Below are positions 1 to 8,187 of a stretch of DNA of 20,103 bases, piece by piece. Position 1 is the first letter of the stretch. Every line of letters starts with the position of its first letter. Under the pieces are notes generated by a model, which was not told the DNA's origin, ran no database searches, and saw nothing but the letters and a program-made list of their open reading frames with translations. Position numbers and translations under genes: made by a program. The stretch spans positions 1 through 20,103 of the forward strand of contig NZ_JAUMTY010000017.1 of the NCBI RefSeq assembly GCF_030530965.1, read 5' to 3'. Source of the DNA: Corynebacterium sp. (GTDB taxonomy: Bacteria > Actinomycetota > Actinomycetes > Mycobacteriales > Mycobacteriaceae).

Positions 1-1369
1 CCATCACGCGTGGTCTCGCGGTACCTCCCTTAGTGTCGCGGGATGCAACTGAGCCCTCCACGGTGAGCACTTCCCTCACCTCTGGCGTTAACGACGGATG
101 AGCCGAGCGCAATTCCTCGTCAGTCAAGTCTTTAAGGCTGACTTCTCGAGCTTCGGCCATCCGGACACACGATCCCGATGCCTCGTGAGCTTCTCTAAAC
201 GGAACACCACGACGCACAAGCCATTCCGCGAGATCTGTCGCCAGTGTGAATCCGCGAGGCGCCAATTCACGCATTCGGTCGGTATGGAAGGTTAACGTCT
301 TGACCAAACCGGTCATAGCGGGCAAGAGCAAAAGAAGTTGATTAACTGAGTCAACTATGGGCTCTTTATCTTCTTGTAAATCGCGGTCATAGGCCAATGG
401 GAGTGCTTTACACGTCGCCATAAGACCCGCAAGGTTACCAATCAAGCGTCCAGTTTTGCCACGAGTCAATTCAGCGACATCAGGATTTTTCTTTTGCGGC
501 ATGATCGACGATCCCGTCGACCACGCATCATCAAGGGTGACATAACCGTATTCCGGTGTGCACCAAGAAATAATCTCTTCCGCAAGACGCGACATATCGA
601 CACCAATTTGTGCCAGCACATAAGCAGTTTCTGTCGCAAAATCTCGGGAACTCGTTCCGTCAATCGAGTTCTCTGACGAGGAATTGAACCCTAACTCTTC
701 CGCAATAGCTTCTGGGTCCAAATGGAGAGTGGAACCTGCAAGAGCACCTGAACCATACGGACTCACCGCCAAGCGCTTGTCCAGATCTTTAAGCCGGTCG
801 ACATCTCTCACCAGCGGATGCGCATGAGCCAGAAGCTGATGAGCAACCAGGATGGGCTGAGCAGCCTGGGAGTGAGTTTTACCAGGCATAATGTCGTGGG
901 AGTGCGCCTCGGCTTGGTCAGCGAGGGCGTTAACTAATTCAATGACCTCGGCTGCGACATTTCGAACGGCGTCGCGCACCCACATACGGAAAAGGGCGGC
1001 GACTTGATCGTTGCGCGAGCGACCTGCACGAAGGCGTCCGCCGACCTCGGACCCCACGCGCTCAATGAGACCACGTTCCATGGCGCCATGGACATCTTCA
1101 TCGGTGGGATCCGGCTTAAAAGCGCCCGACGCGACGTCGTCACCGAGTTGGGTCAAACCGTTTATCATCGTTTCGAAGTCGTCGTCGCTAAGAAGACCTC
1201 GGCTGTGCAAAACCCTGGCGTGAGCTTTCGACGCTAAAACGTCGTATGGTGCCAGAACCCAATCGAAATGGGTGGATACGGACAGGGCAAACATTGCATC
1301 GCTCGGGCCGCCAGAGAACCGGCCTCCCCACAAAGAGCCCTGATTCGTTTTATGCGCCGAAATTCCCAT
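1..1369 (-). CDS. argH: Argininosuccinate lyase, C-terminal end cut by window edge
   Basis: Cytosolic enzyme of the last arginine step, splitting argininosuccinate into arginine and fumarate. The frame is open from ATG at 1369 to base 1 (checked codon by codon, no stop), giving about 456 residues; the family is usually about 470-480, so only a short tail is missing. The fumarase/aspartase-superfamily signature GSSIMPQKKNPD is at residues 286-297 (bases 479-514) and includes the catalytic serine loop. The N-terminus (LWGGRFSGGPSDAM) and the tail (EGSVASRDTKGGTA) are typical of ArgH. The start is supported by AAGGAG five bases upstream. It follows argG after 104 bases and is the last arg gene in the cluster. 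Nothing appears damaged; the stop codon lies outside the window. Confidence 0.96.
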   Translation of the reverse strand, partial: MGISAHKTNQGSLWGGRFSGGPSDAMFALSVSTHFDWVLAPYDVLASKAHARVLHSRGLLSDDDFETMINGLTQLGDDVASGAFKPDPTDEDVHGAMERGLIERVGSEVGGRLRAGRSRNDQVAALFRMWVRDAVRNVAAEVIELVNALADQAEAHSHDIMPGKTHSQAAQPILVAHQLLAHAHPLVRDVDRLKDLDKRLAVSPYGSGALAGSTLHLDPEAIAEELGFNSSSENSIDGTSSRDFATETAYVLAQIGVDMSRLAEEIISWCTPEYGYVTLDDAWSTGSSIMPQKKNPDVAELTRGKTGRLIGNLAGLMATCKALPLAYDRDLQEDKEPIVDSVNQLLLLLPAMTGLVKTLTFHTDRMRELAPRGFTLATDLAEWLVRRGVPFREAHEASGSCVRMAEAREVSLKDLTDEELRSAHPSLTPEVREVLTVEGSVASRDTKGGTARPRVM

Positions 1370-1466
1370 TATTTCTCCTTTGATGCCCACTACCTCAGAC
1401 CCGGTATCTCAGGCACAGTGAGCTTTGCTTCCCGAAAAGACACTATGCCAAATACGCGAAGAAAAT

Positions 1467-1487
1467 ATCGTGACTATTGTTCACGAT
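1467..1487 (-). other. Hairpin spanning the argG stop codon
   Basis: Perfect 7-base inverted repeat (ATCGTGA / TCACGAT) with a 7-base loop. The argG TAG stop (1474-1476) lies in the loop. No T-run follows on the minus strand, so it is unlikely to be an intrinsic terminator; an mRNA-stability or processing role is possible but unproven. Confidence 0.35.
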
Positions 1488-2670
1488 CTCGTTTGCAGGC
1501 AATCTTCGAAGACAAACCGTGCAGCTCCACGAAGCCACGCGACAGCGTCTGATCAAAAGTATCCCCGGTGTCGTACGTCGCTAAATTGAAATCATAAAGC
1601 GACTTATCCGACCGGCGGCCGTTCACCGTGATCCGGCCTTCATGGAGAACAAGACGGATATCGCCCGTAACATTTTCCTGTGTTGAGTCAATAAAGGCAT
1701 CAAGCGAACGCTTTAACGGCGCGAACCACAGTCCGTCATAGACCTCTTCAGACCACCGGGCATCAATACCCCGCTTATACCGCGCGAGCTCCCTCTCAAC
1801 CGTGATGTCTTCCAGCGCTTCATGAGCCCGAATGAGCACCATTGCACCCGGAGCCTCATACACTTCACGGGACTTAATTCCGACGAGGCGGTCCTCGACC
1901 ATATCGAGCCGACCAACACCCTGGGCGCCACCGCGGCGATTCATCTCTTCGATCGCTTCAAGCACCGAGACAGGCCGACCGTCGATAGCGACGGGCTTAC
2001 CGCCTTCGAAGGAGATAACGACCTCGTCGGGAGCATTTCCCAGTGACGGTTCTTCTGTGTATGCGTACAGATCCTTCGTCGGCGGGTTCCACAAATCCTC
2101 GAGGAATCCTGTTTCGACTGCCCGGCCCCACACGTTTTGGTCAATGGAGAAAGGCGAACTTGCCGATTGTTCAATGGGCAAATCAATCTCTTCAGCAAAG
2201 GCAATTGCCTTATCGCGGGTCCACGCATAATCACGTGCAGGCGCAATAATCTTCAGGTCAGGCGCGGTGTCGGCAAAACCTACTTCAAACCGGACCTGGT
2301 CATTTCCTTTGCCGGTGCAGCCGTGGGCAACGTGGGTGCCACCATGTTCCTTAGCGGCTTCCACCAAATGCTTCACGATTAACGGCCGAGAAAGCGCAGA
2401 TACCAGCGGGTATTGCTTCATATACAGACCGTTTGCCTTAATGGCCGGCAAACAATACTGTTCAGCAAATTCATCTTTTGCATCGACGACGATTGCCTCA
2501 ACCGCACCGCAGGCGAGAGCACGCTGACGCACCGATTCCATGTCCTCGCCGCCTTGGCCCAGGTCGATGGACACTGCGACGACCTCGCCATCCGTCATCT
2601 TCGACAAATACGGGATAGCTACCGATGTATCCAGGCCACCGGAATAGGCGAGAACAACACGATTAGTCAC
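1474..2670 (-). CDS. argG: Argininosuccinate synthase
   Basis: ATP-dependent ligase joining citrulline and aspartate to argininosuccinate in the cytosol, the penultimate arginine step. The 398-residue length is normal for the bacterial family. The N-terminal ATP pyrophosphatase loop AYSGGLDTS is at residues 8-16, and the conserved substrate-binding segment GCTGKGNDQVRF at 117-128. The start is GTG at 2670, supported by AAGGAG six bases upstream. It lies 106 bases downstream of argR, a gap large enough for its own promoter and operator, and precedes argH. No frame damage or unusual domain was seen. Confidence 0.97.
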   Translation of the reverse strand: MTNRVVLAYSGGLDTSVAIPYLSKMTDGEVVAVSIDLGQGGEDMESVRQRALACGAVEAIVVDAKDEFAEQYCLPAIKANGLYMKQYPLVSALSRPLIVKHLVEAAKEHGGTHVAHGCTGKGNDQVRFEVGFADTAPDLKIIAPARDYAWTRDKAIAFAEEIDLPIEQSASSPFSIDQNVWGRAVETGFLEDLWNPPTKDLYAYTEEPSLGNAPDEVVISFEGGKPVAIDGRPVSVLEAIEEMNRRGGAQGVGRLDMVEDRLVGIKSREVYEAPGAMVLIRAHEALEDITVERELARYKRGIDARWSEEVYDGLWFAPLKRSLDAFIDSTQENVTGDIRLVLHEGRITVNGRRSDKSLYDFNLATYDTGDTFDQTLSRGFVELHGLSSKIACKRDREQ

Positions 2671-2744
2671 AAGACTCTCCTTGAAAATTGAGTAAACGAA
2701 AAGTAGATAACTCGAGGTCAGCGGCCGATAGCCACAAACATCTG

Positions 2745-2757
2745 TGAGTATTATTCA
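2745..2757 (-). promoter_or_regulatory. Possible ARG-box-like site upstream of argG
   Basis: On the minus strand the argR-argG gap reads TGAATAATACTCA, an imperfect palindrome (five of six pairs match) resembling the E. coli ARG-box half sites TGAAT/ATTCA but with a shortened spacer. A GCATAT motif, also present at the argC operator, lies just upstream. ArgR is known to act at argG in C. glutamicum; assignment of this exact site is a guess. No convincing -35/-10 pair was found in the gap. Confidence 0.25.
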
Positions 2758-2776
2758 AATATGCGGATAAGTTTAG

Positions 2777-3271
2777 TCATCGAGACGAGTATGACGAAAC
2801 TCCGGCGAAATACCGAGCGAGTTGCTCACCGTTCATCGGTTCACGGGACAGCACGAAAATAGTGTCGTCACCAGCGACTGTGCCGACGACCTGCGTCAAA
2901 GGAGCACGGTCAATCACACTAGCGAGATACTGGGCACCTCCCGGAGGCGTACGAAGCACGGCAAAGTTTCCAGAGAAGTCCGTCGAGACCAAAAGCTCCG
3001 CCAAGGTTCGACGTAGCTTATCCATTCGGCCGTCCGAATCGGGCTCCGCGTCGGGGCCGTCGACGGTATAAAAACTTGCCCCGTCAGAGGAACGGACCTT
3101 CCGCGCCCCCATTTCATCGAGATCCCGTGACAACGTCGCCTGAGTGACTTCCACCCCGTCCTGTGCCAACAACTCGATGATCTGCGATTGATTCGAGACA
3201 TGATGAGATTGCAGGATCTCCAAAACTCGAGCCTGGCGGGCAGTGCGCGTCGATGGCGCATGTTTCGACAT
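2777..3271 (-). CDS. argR: Arginine repressor ArgR
   Basis: Transcriptional regulator that, as a hexamer with arginine bound, represses arginine biosynthesis genes. At 164 residues it is slightly longer than the roughly 150-170 typical of the family. The N-terminal winged helix-turn-helix carries the recognition segment TQATLSRDL at residues 43-51; the C-terminal oligomerisation and arginine-binding domain carries GTVAGDDT at 130-137, including the acidic pair that contacts arginine. ATG start at 3271, with a modest AGAGG seven bases upstream. It sits 49 bases after argF, inside the pathway it should control, as in C. glutamicum. A likely target is the palindrome before argC. Confidence 0.96.
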   Translation of the reverse strand: MSKHAPSTRTARQARVLEILQSHHVSNQSQIIELLAQDGVEVTQATLSRDLDEMGARKVRSSDGASFYTVDGPDAEPDSDGRMDKLRRTLAELLVSTDFSGNFAVLRTPPGGAQYLASVIDRAPLTQVVGTVAGDDTIFVLSREPMNGEQLARYFAGVSSYSSR

Positions 3272-3320
3272 TAATCAACCTCTCTCAAACCGACGAGAAC
3301 CACGAAGTCTCCCACGACAA

Positions 3321-4274
3321 TCACGAATAAGGATTATGCTCTATAACCCACGACAAGAGTGCTTTTTGCGCGTGAAGACGGTTTTCTGCTTCATCAAAAA
3401 CGCGTGACTGAGGGCCATCGATGACTGACGACGTCACCTCGCTACCCCGGTAGGCCGGAAGGCAATGGAGGAAAATCGCGTTCTCTTTCGCTCGTGCCAT
3501 CACCTCGTCATTGACCTGGTATGGCAGGAGCGGTGTTCGACGATCGAGGCCATCATTTTCAAAGCCCATGGAAACCCACGTGTCGGTAATGACGACATCT
3601 GCTCCGGCTACTGCGTCAACATCGTCAGTCACCACGACGGATGCCCCTGTGTCTGCGGCAAGACCTTGAGCCCGCTTCACGATAGCGGCGTGTGGTTGAA
3701 AACCTTTAGGAGAACAAATCGTTATATTGATACCTGCCATGGCAAATCCAAGCAGATATGAATTCGCCATGTTGTTATTTCCATCCCCCAGATACACGGC
3801 CTTTAAACCATGCAATTCGCTCACTTCACTGTGAGGAGTACAGTGCTCAATAATTGTGAGAAGGTCCGCTAAAATTTGACACGGATGATAATCATCACAA
3901 AGCGCATTGACCACGGGGACAGTCGCTGTTGACGCTATACGTTCGAGATTACTGTGCTCGTAAGTTCGCCACACGATCGCTGTCACGAAACGAGAGAGCA
4001 CTGCCCCCGTATCCTCGAACGTTTCCTTTTTACCAATTTGGGAACTACCAGAGTTAACCACAATGGCATTGCCGCCCAACTGCGCGATTCCTGCATCGAA
4101 GGAAAACCTCGTACGTGTCGAGGTCTTATCAAACAGGACGGCGACGGACTGTGGCCCTTCTAATGGACGAAACCCGAAGGGATTCTTTTTCATTTCAAGA
4201 GCGCGCGTTAATACCTCAGCTTGCTCTGATGATGATAAATCATCGTCTTTGAGAAAATGTCGGATCTTCTCCAT
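3321..4274 (-). CDS. argF: Ornithine carbamoyltransferase (anabolic)
   Basis: Cytosolic transferase making citrulline from ornithine and carbamoyl phosphate. 317 residues, normal for anabolic ArgF. All class motifs are visible: carbamoyl-phosphate loop STRTR at residues 52-56, HPCQ at 130-133, the ornithine-binding DTWVSMG at 231-237, and the catalytic HCLP at 270-273. ATG start at 4274 with GAGGTG about six bases upstream. It is preceded by a 133-base AT-rich gap after argD, which may hold an internal promoter, and is followed 49 bases later by argR. Its place among biosynthetic genes argues for the anabolic rather than catabolic (arcB) role. Confidence 0.97.
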   Translation of the reverse strand: MEKIRHFLKDDDLSSSEQAEVLTRALEMKKNPFGFRPLEGPQSVAVLFDKTSTRTRFSFDAGIAQLGGNAIVVNSGSSQIGKKETFEDTGAVLSRFVTAIVWRTYEHSNLERIASTATVPVVNALCDDYHPCQILADLLTIIEHCTPHSEVSELHGLKAVYLGDGNNNMANSYLLGFAMAGINITICSPKGFQPHAAIVKRAQGLAADTGASVVVTDDVDAVAGADVVITDTWVSMGFENDGLDRRTPLLPYQVNDEVMARAKENAIFLHCLPAYRGSEVTSSVIDGPQSRVFDEAENRLHAQKALLSWVIEHNPYS

Positions 4275-4407
4275 TATTCACACCTCATAATTAAGTCTAT
4301 ATATAAATACCGAAATGTAACTGTATATCAAACGATCTTGATGGTTCTACTATTACCTGAGTCTTTTACCCTCCCCCAGGGACACCGTATTAAGTTGCAA
4401 TGACGCA
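4275..4407 (-). promoter_or_regulatory. AT-rich argD-argF spacer, possible internal promoter
   Basis: 133 bases without a gene, AT-rich near argF. On the minus strand there is TTGATA followed 16-17 bases later by TATTTATATATA, a possible weak -35/-10 arrangement. A short CCCT/AGGG palindrome near 4370 has no T-run and is not a terminator. ArgR binding upstream of argF is described in C. glutamicum, but no clear ARG-box palindrome is seen here. Confidence 0.22.
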
Positions 4408-5670
4408 TCATTGATCTCGCACTACACTCTCTAGCGATTCTTTCAGTCGGCTCACGCCTTCGTCGCATTCTTCATCAGTGAGAACCAGAGGTGGAGTGAC
4501 ACGCAATACCGCCTCCGCGGGGGCGTTGAGGATTACTCCACGGTCACGCGCGTCTGACACGACTTCTTTAGCAACGGGCGAATCTAAAACAACCCCGAGC
4601 ATGAGACCCCGCCCCCGCACCTCAACAACATGAGGCAGCGATGACAATGCCGTACGCAATCGGCTACCAATACTCTTGACGTGATCCACAAGGCCGTCGT
4701 CGCAGTATTGTTGGACCACTAACCCAGCAGATGCCGCGACCGGATTGCCAGCAAACGTAGAGCCGTGAGCCCCTGGAGTAAAGAAAGAGGACGCTCTCCC
4801 CGTCGCCACGCACGCACCTATGGGAAGTCCTGCTGACAATCCTTTAGCCGTGGTCACCACGTCGGGAATAATTCCCGCATCCTGAAATGCAAAATAGTCT
4901 CCGGTACGGCCGTTACCCGTCTGCACCTCGTCACAAATCATGAGAGCGCCGACACGGTCCGCGATCCGACGGATATCTCTCAAAAAATCCCTCGACGCGG
5001 GAATCACGCCGGTCTCGCCCTGAATTGGTTCGACGATAATCGCGGCGACCTCATCCGGCTGGATCTCAACGAGTTTTTCTAGATAGGACGTGTCGTTGTA
5101 ATGGAAAAACTCGACTCCCCCAGGGAGCGGGCCGAAAATATCGCGTTTGGCTGGTTGGCCCGTCATAGCCAATGACCCCATTGTCCGACCATGAAACCCA
5201 TTCAGCGCAGCCAATATACGACGCTTACCCGTGAGTCTAGCTAACTTAAAAGCCATCTCGTTAGCTTCTGTTCCCGAATTACAAAACGCTACCCGAGTGG
5301 TTGAGATAGTGCGATCACTGTCTGCATCGTGATCCTTTTCATCACGACGGCCTTCCCACAGCCGTTCCTTCAACTTTTCAGCTAAAAGCAATGATGGCTT
5401 ATTGGAAAAAAGGTTTGATGTGTGGGTAAGGCTACTCGCTTGAGTGGCGACAGCTTTCGCTACTTTTTCATTCCCATACCCCAGTGAATTAACCGCGATA
5501 CCCGCAAGAAAGTCGACATAGTCTTTCCCCTGGGAATCCCTCACTCGGGCACCGCGACCGCTGATCAATTGCAATGGCGGTTCGCCATAATTGTTCATCA
5601 TCGTCGACGACCAACGGTCTTTCCAGGATTTCTCTGGATGAAGACCATCGACTTCTACAGGAGTATTCAT
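4408..5670 (-). CDS. argD: Acetylornithine aminotransferase
   Basis: PLP-dependent class III aminotransferase converting N-acetylglutamate semialdehyde to N-acetylornithine with glutamate as amino donor. Recognisable elements: RW...MMNNYG near residues 19-28, FCNSGTEANE around 129-138, FHGRT at 159-163, DEVQTGNGRTG at 247-257 and the PLP lysine in TTAKGLSAG (Lys276). At 420 residues it is somewhat longer than the usual 390-400; the excess includes a charged stretch at about 106-124 (rich in D, E, R, K) before the conserved AFCNSG block. ATG start at 5670; the ribosome site is weak (GAAAG seven bases upstream) but there is no earlier in-frame start, and the conserved RW segment rules out the later methionines. 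Lies between argB (76-base gap) and argF. Confidence 0.95.
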   Translation of the reverse strand: MNTPVEVDGLHPEKSWKDRWSSTMMNNYGEPPLQLISGRGARVRDSQGKDYVDFLAGIAVNSLGYGNEKVAKAVATQASSLTHTSNLFSNKPSLLLAEKLKERLWEGRRDEKDHDADSDRTISTTRVAFCNSGTEANEMAFKLARLTGKRRILAALNGFHGRTMGSLAMTGQPAKRDIFGPLPGGVEFFHYNDTSYLEKLVEIQPDEVAAIIVEPIQGETGVIPASRDFLRDIRRIADRVGALMICDEVQTGNGRTGDYFAFQDAGIIPDVVTTAKGLSAGLPIGACVATGRASSFFTPGAHGSTFAGNPVAASAGLVVQQYCDDGLVDHVKSIGSRLRTALSSLPHVVEVRGRGLMLGVVLDSPVAKEVVSDARDRGVILNAPAEAVLRVTPPLVLTDEECDEGVSRLKESLESVVRDQ

Positions 5671-5746
5671 GTCACAACTTTCGATACATCAGATTTGTGG
5701 AGCACACCGGGGCGTTACGAAGTAGAGCTTTGAAACTGAATTAGGA

Positions 5747-6781
5747 TCACTGAGCGGAATCAGGGTCCGTTGGCTTCTGCGGGCTATCCCCTCTGTAGGG
5801 ACGACGATCCGCACCATAAACTATTCCTTCTTCATCCATCCCGTAAGAATGGCGATAAATGAGGTGATCAGCACGGACGACAGGATCCTCACCATCGGGG
5901 ATAATCATCGTGCCGATACCACCCGAAGTTAATAATTCTAAAAGCACGCTATGAGCAATGCGGCCATCGATAATGCTTGCCGCTTTGACGCCGTGATCAA
6001 CTGCCTCGACCGCAGATTCAATCTTCGGGATCATGCCGGATTCCAACCGGGGAAACACTGAACGAGCTCCAGAGATCGTGATCTTTGAAACGAGGGATTC
6101 CTTATCTGGCCACTCGGTATAAAGTCCTTCGACATTCGTTAAGACCAGTAGTCTCTCGGCGCCTAATGCTTGTGCCAGTGCAGCAGCCGCAGAATCCGCA
6201 TTGATGTTGTACACATGACCGTCGTTACCTGGCGCAATGGTCGACACAACTGGAATCCGCCCAGCCTGGATTAAATCCACAATCGTCGATGGCTCGACAT
6301 CAACAATATCGCCGACTAATCCGATGTCTTCCTGAACTCCATCTACGACGGCATAGCGTTGCCGAGCAGTAAATAAGCTCGCATCCTCACCTGACGTACC
6401 CACCGCATAAGGACCAAATTGGTTGATAAGGTTAACGAGTTCTCGGCCCACTTTCCCGAATAAAACCATTCGGGCGACTTCCATCACCTCAGGAGTGGTG
6501 ACCCGGTATCCACCTTTGAACTCGCCTTCAAGCCCTAGACGCGAAAGCATCTCGTTAATCTGTGGTCCCCCACCGTGGACAACGACTGGCTTAACGCCGA
6601 CAGTCCGAAGAAAGACCATGTCCTCCGCAAAAGCGCGCTTTAAATCATCGTCAATCATGGCATTGCCGCCATATTTAATGACGACAATGGTGTCTCGATA
6701 GTGAGTGAGCCACGGAAGAGCCTCAGCTAAAGTATGTGCCCGCATTTCTGGAGTTAACGCGGCCGTTAATGACTTCACCAT
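5747..6781 (-). CDS. argB: N-acetylglutamate kinase
   Basis: Amino-acid kinase family enzyme phosphorylating N-acetylglutamate, usually the arginine feedback-controlled step. Nucleotide/phosphate loop KYGGNAM at residues 36-42 and substrate loop HGGGPQI at 69-75. An N-terminal helix-like segment (residues 8-28, LTPEMRAHTLAEALPWL) matches the mobile helix found in hexameric, arginine-inhibited kinases, so feedback inhibition is inferred. At 344 residues it exceeds the usual 290-320, mainly through a C-terminal tail from about residue 311 (polar, ending near DPDSAQ) beyond the catalytic domain. ATG start at 6781 with a GAGG site about ten bases upstream. Lies 118 bases after argJ and 76 bases before argD. 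Confidence 0.95.
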   Translation of the reverse strand: MVKSLTAALTPEMRAHTLAEALPWLTHYRDTIVVIKYGGNAMIDDDLKRAFAEDMVFLRTVGVKPVVVHGGGPQINEMLSRLGLEGEFKGGYRVTTPEVMEVARMVLFGKVGRELVNLINQFGPYAVGTSGEDASLFTARQRYAVVDGVQEDIGLVGDIVDVEPSTIVDLIQAGRIPVVSTIAPGNDGHVYNINADSAAAALAQALGAERLLVLTNVEGLYTEWPDKESLVSKITISGARSVFPRLESGMIPKIESAVEAVDHGVKAASIIDGRIAHSVLLELLTSGGIGTMIIPDGEDPVVRADHLIYRHSYGMDEEGIVYGADRRPYRGDSPQKPTDPDSAQ

Positions 6782-6899
6782 GATTATTGTCCCTCACCCG
6801 CAAGCATTAATTTCATCATCACTAATTCCATGATCACCGAGCACATCGTAAAGAAGTCAATATAAAGATTGGCCCTGGATTTTCGACGTCATGACGCGC

Positions 6900-8081
6900 C
6901 TACGTTGTGTACGCTGAATTGATTTCAACGTATGAGAAAGAAAGATCGGTGGTACGGACAGTGGCCTCTCCTTGGCTCCCTGTGCCTAAATCCACGACCA
7001 CGGAGATATCCGGACCTGAGATATCGACGTCCCGACTCCCCTCGACAGCTGCAGAATTCCTACACACCACATGGTCGTTAAATGACACCGAGATACCATG
7101 CGGATCCATCTCCACGTCGGCTATTCCTACAGCAGCTAGCACACGGCCCCAGTTGGGATCAGAACCGAACATGGCGCACTTCGTTAAATTGTCGCGCCCG
7201 ATGGTTCGGGCCGCGACCAGCGCCTCAGAGTCGTTAGCAGCACCGATGACCTTTATCGAGACTCGTTTAGTCACACCCTCAGCATCGCTTTGCATCTGTG
7301 AGGCAAGGTCATTGCAGACCTGATGAAGCGCGTGCGCAAACTCTTCCGGGCTAGGTGAAACACCACTGGCGCCCGACGACAAAAGTAAGGCCGTGTCATT
7401 CGTCGAGGTCGATCCATCAATATCTAAGCGATCAAACGTTGTTGAGGCTGCTCCACGCAACGCATCGCGGGCCGTGTCTGCGTCCACGACCGCGTCGGTA
7501 GTGATGCAGCAGAGCATCGTAGCCAAGGAAGGGGAAATCATTCCCACTCCTTTAACCATTGCTCCGATCCCCCAGCCGTCGCCCACATAGCCTGCCTGTT
7601 TGGGAACAGTATCGGTCGTCATGATCGCTTCTGCCGCAGCCGTACCGGCGTCGTCCGACGAAGCATTTGCCGAATCTATGCCACGGCTTAATACATCAAT
7701 CCCCGCGTTGACACACTCCATGGGGAGATGATCGCCGATGATCCCAGTCGAGCACACAGCCACGTCGTGAGCATCACAGTGCAGAAATGAGGACACAGCG
7801 GAAGCCATGTCGCGCGCGTCCTTAATCCCCCGCTCACCTGTACACGCATTCGCGTTACCGGCATTAAAAACCACGGCGCGTAGATGGCCGTCGCTAATGT
7901 TGGCGCTCGTCACCTCGACAGGTGCAGCCCGAATTTTATTTCGAGTGAATACCCCTGCTGCTACATCATGCGGCCCATCATTAACGACGAGACACATGTC
8001 GGGTTTGCCTGATTCCTTAATACCTGCCGTGGTCGAGGCAGCTCGAAACCCCATCGGTGCGGTGATCCCCAGTGATGACAC
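6900..8081 (-). CDS. argJ: Glutamate N-acetyltransferase / ornithine acetyltransferase
   Basis: Transfers the acetyl group from N-acetylornithine to glutamate, closing the acetyl cycle; some members also acetylate glutamate from acetyl-CoA. It is an Ntn-type enzyme that cleaves itself into alpha and beta chains. The cleavage motif KGVGMISPSLATML is at residues 177-190, with the expected cut between Ala187 and Thr188, Thr188 being the nucleophile. The C-terminus (NSAYTT) is typical. 393 residues is the normal length. Start is GTG at 8081, supported by AAGGA about six bases upstream. Lies between argC (106-base gap) and argB (118-base gap). Whether it is mono- or bifunctional cannot be read from sequence; no argA is in the window. 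Confidence 0.96.
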   Translation of the reverse strand: MSSLGITAPMGFRAASTTAGIKESGKPDMCLVVNDGPHDVAAGVFTRNKIRAAPVEVTSANISDGHLRAVVFNAGNANACTGERGIKDARDMASAVSSFLHCDAHDVAVCSTGIIGDHLPMECVNAGIDVLSRGIDSANASSDDAGTAAAEAIMTTDTVPKQAGYVGDGWGIGAMVKGVGMISPSLATMLCCITTDAVVDADTARDALRGAASTTFDRLDIDGSTSTNDTALLLSSGASGVSPSPEEFAHALHQVCNDLASQMQSDAEGVTKRVSIKVIGAANDSEALVAARTIGRDNLTKCAMFGSDPNWGRVLAAVGIADVEMDPHGISVSFNDHVVCRNSAAVEGSRDVDISGPDISVVVDLGTGSQGEATVRTTDLSFSYVEINSAYTT

Positions 8082-8187
8082 AACTATTCCTTAAAAATAA
8101 ATAATCCGGTGCTAAACATGGACAAGCGCTAAATAAATACTCGACAATGTGGAGTAAGAAACCCTTACGAAGCCAAGGTCCTCGGGA

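Noticed and set aside
1004..1552. Plus-strand ORFs opposite argH and the argG-argH gap
   Set aside because: Opposite-strand frames of an intact argH; no independent coding evidence.
4365..4385. CCCT/AGGG palindrome in the argD-argF gap as a terminator
   Set aside because: Only four pairs, no T-run on the minus strand.
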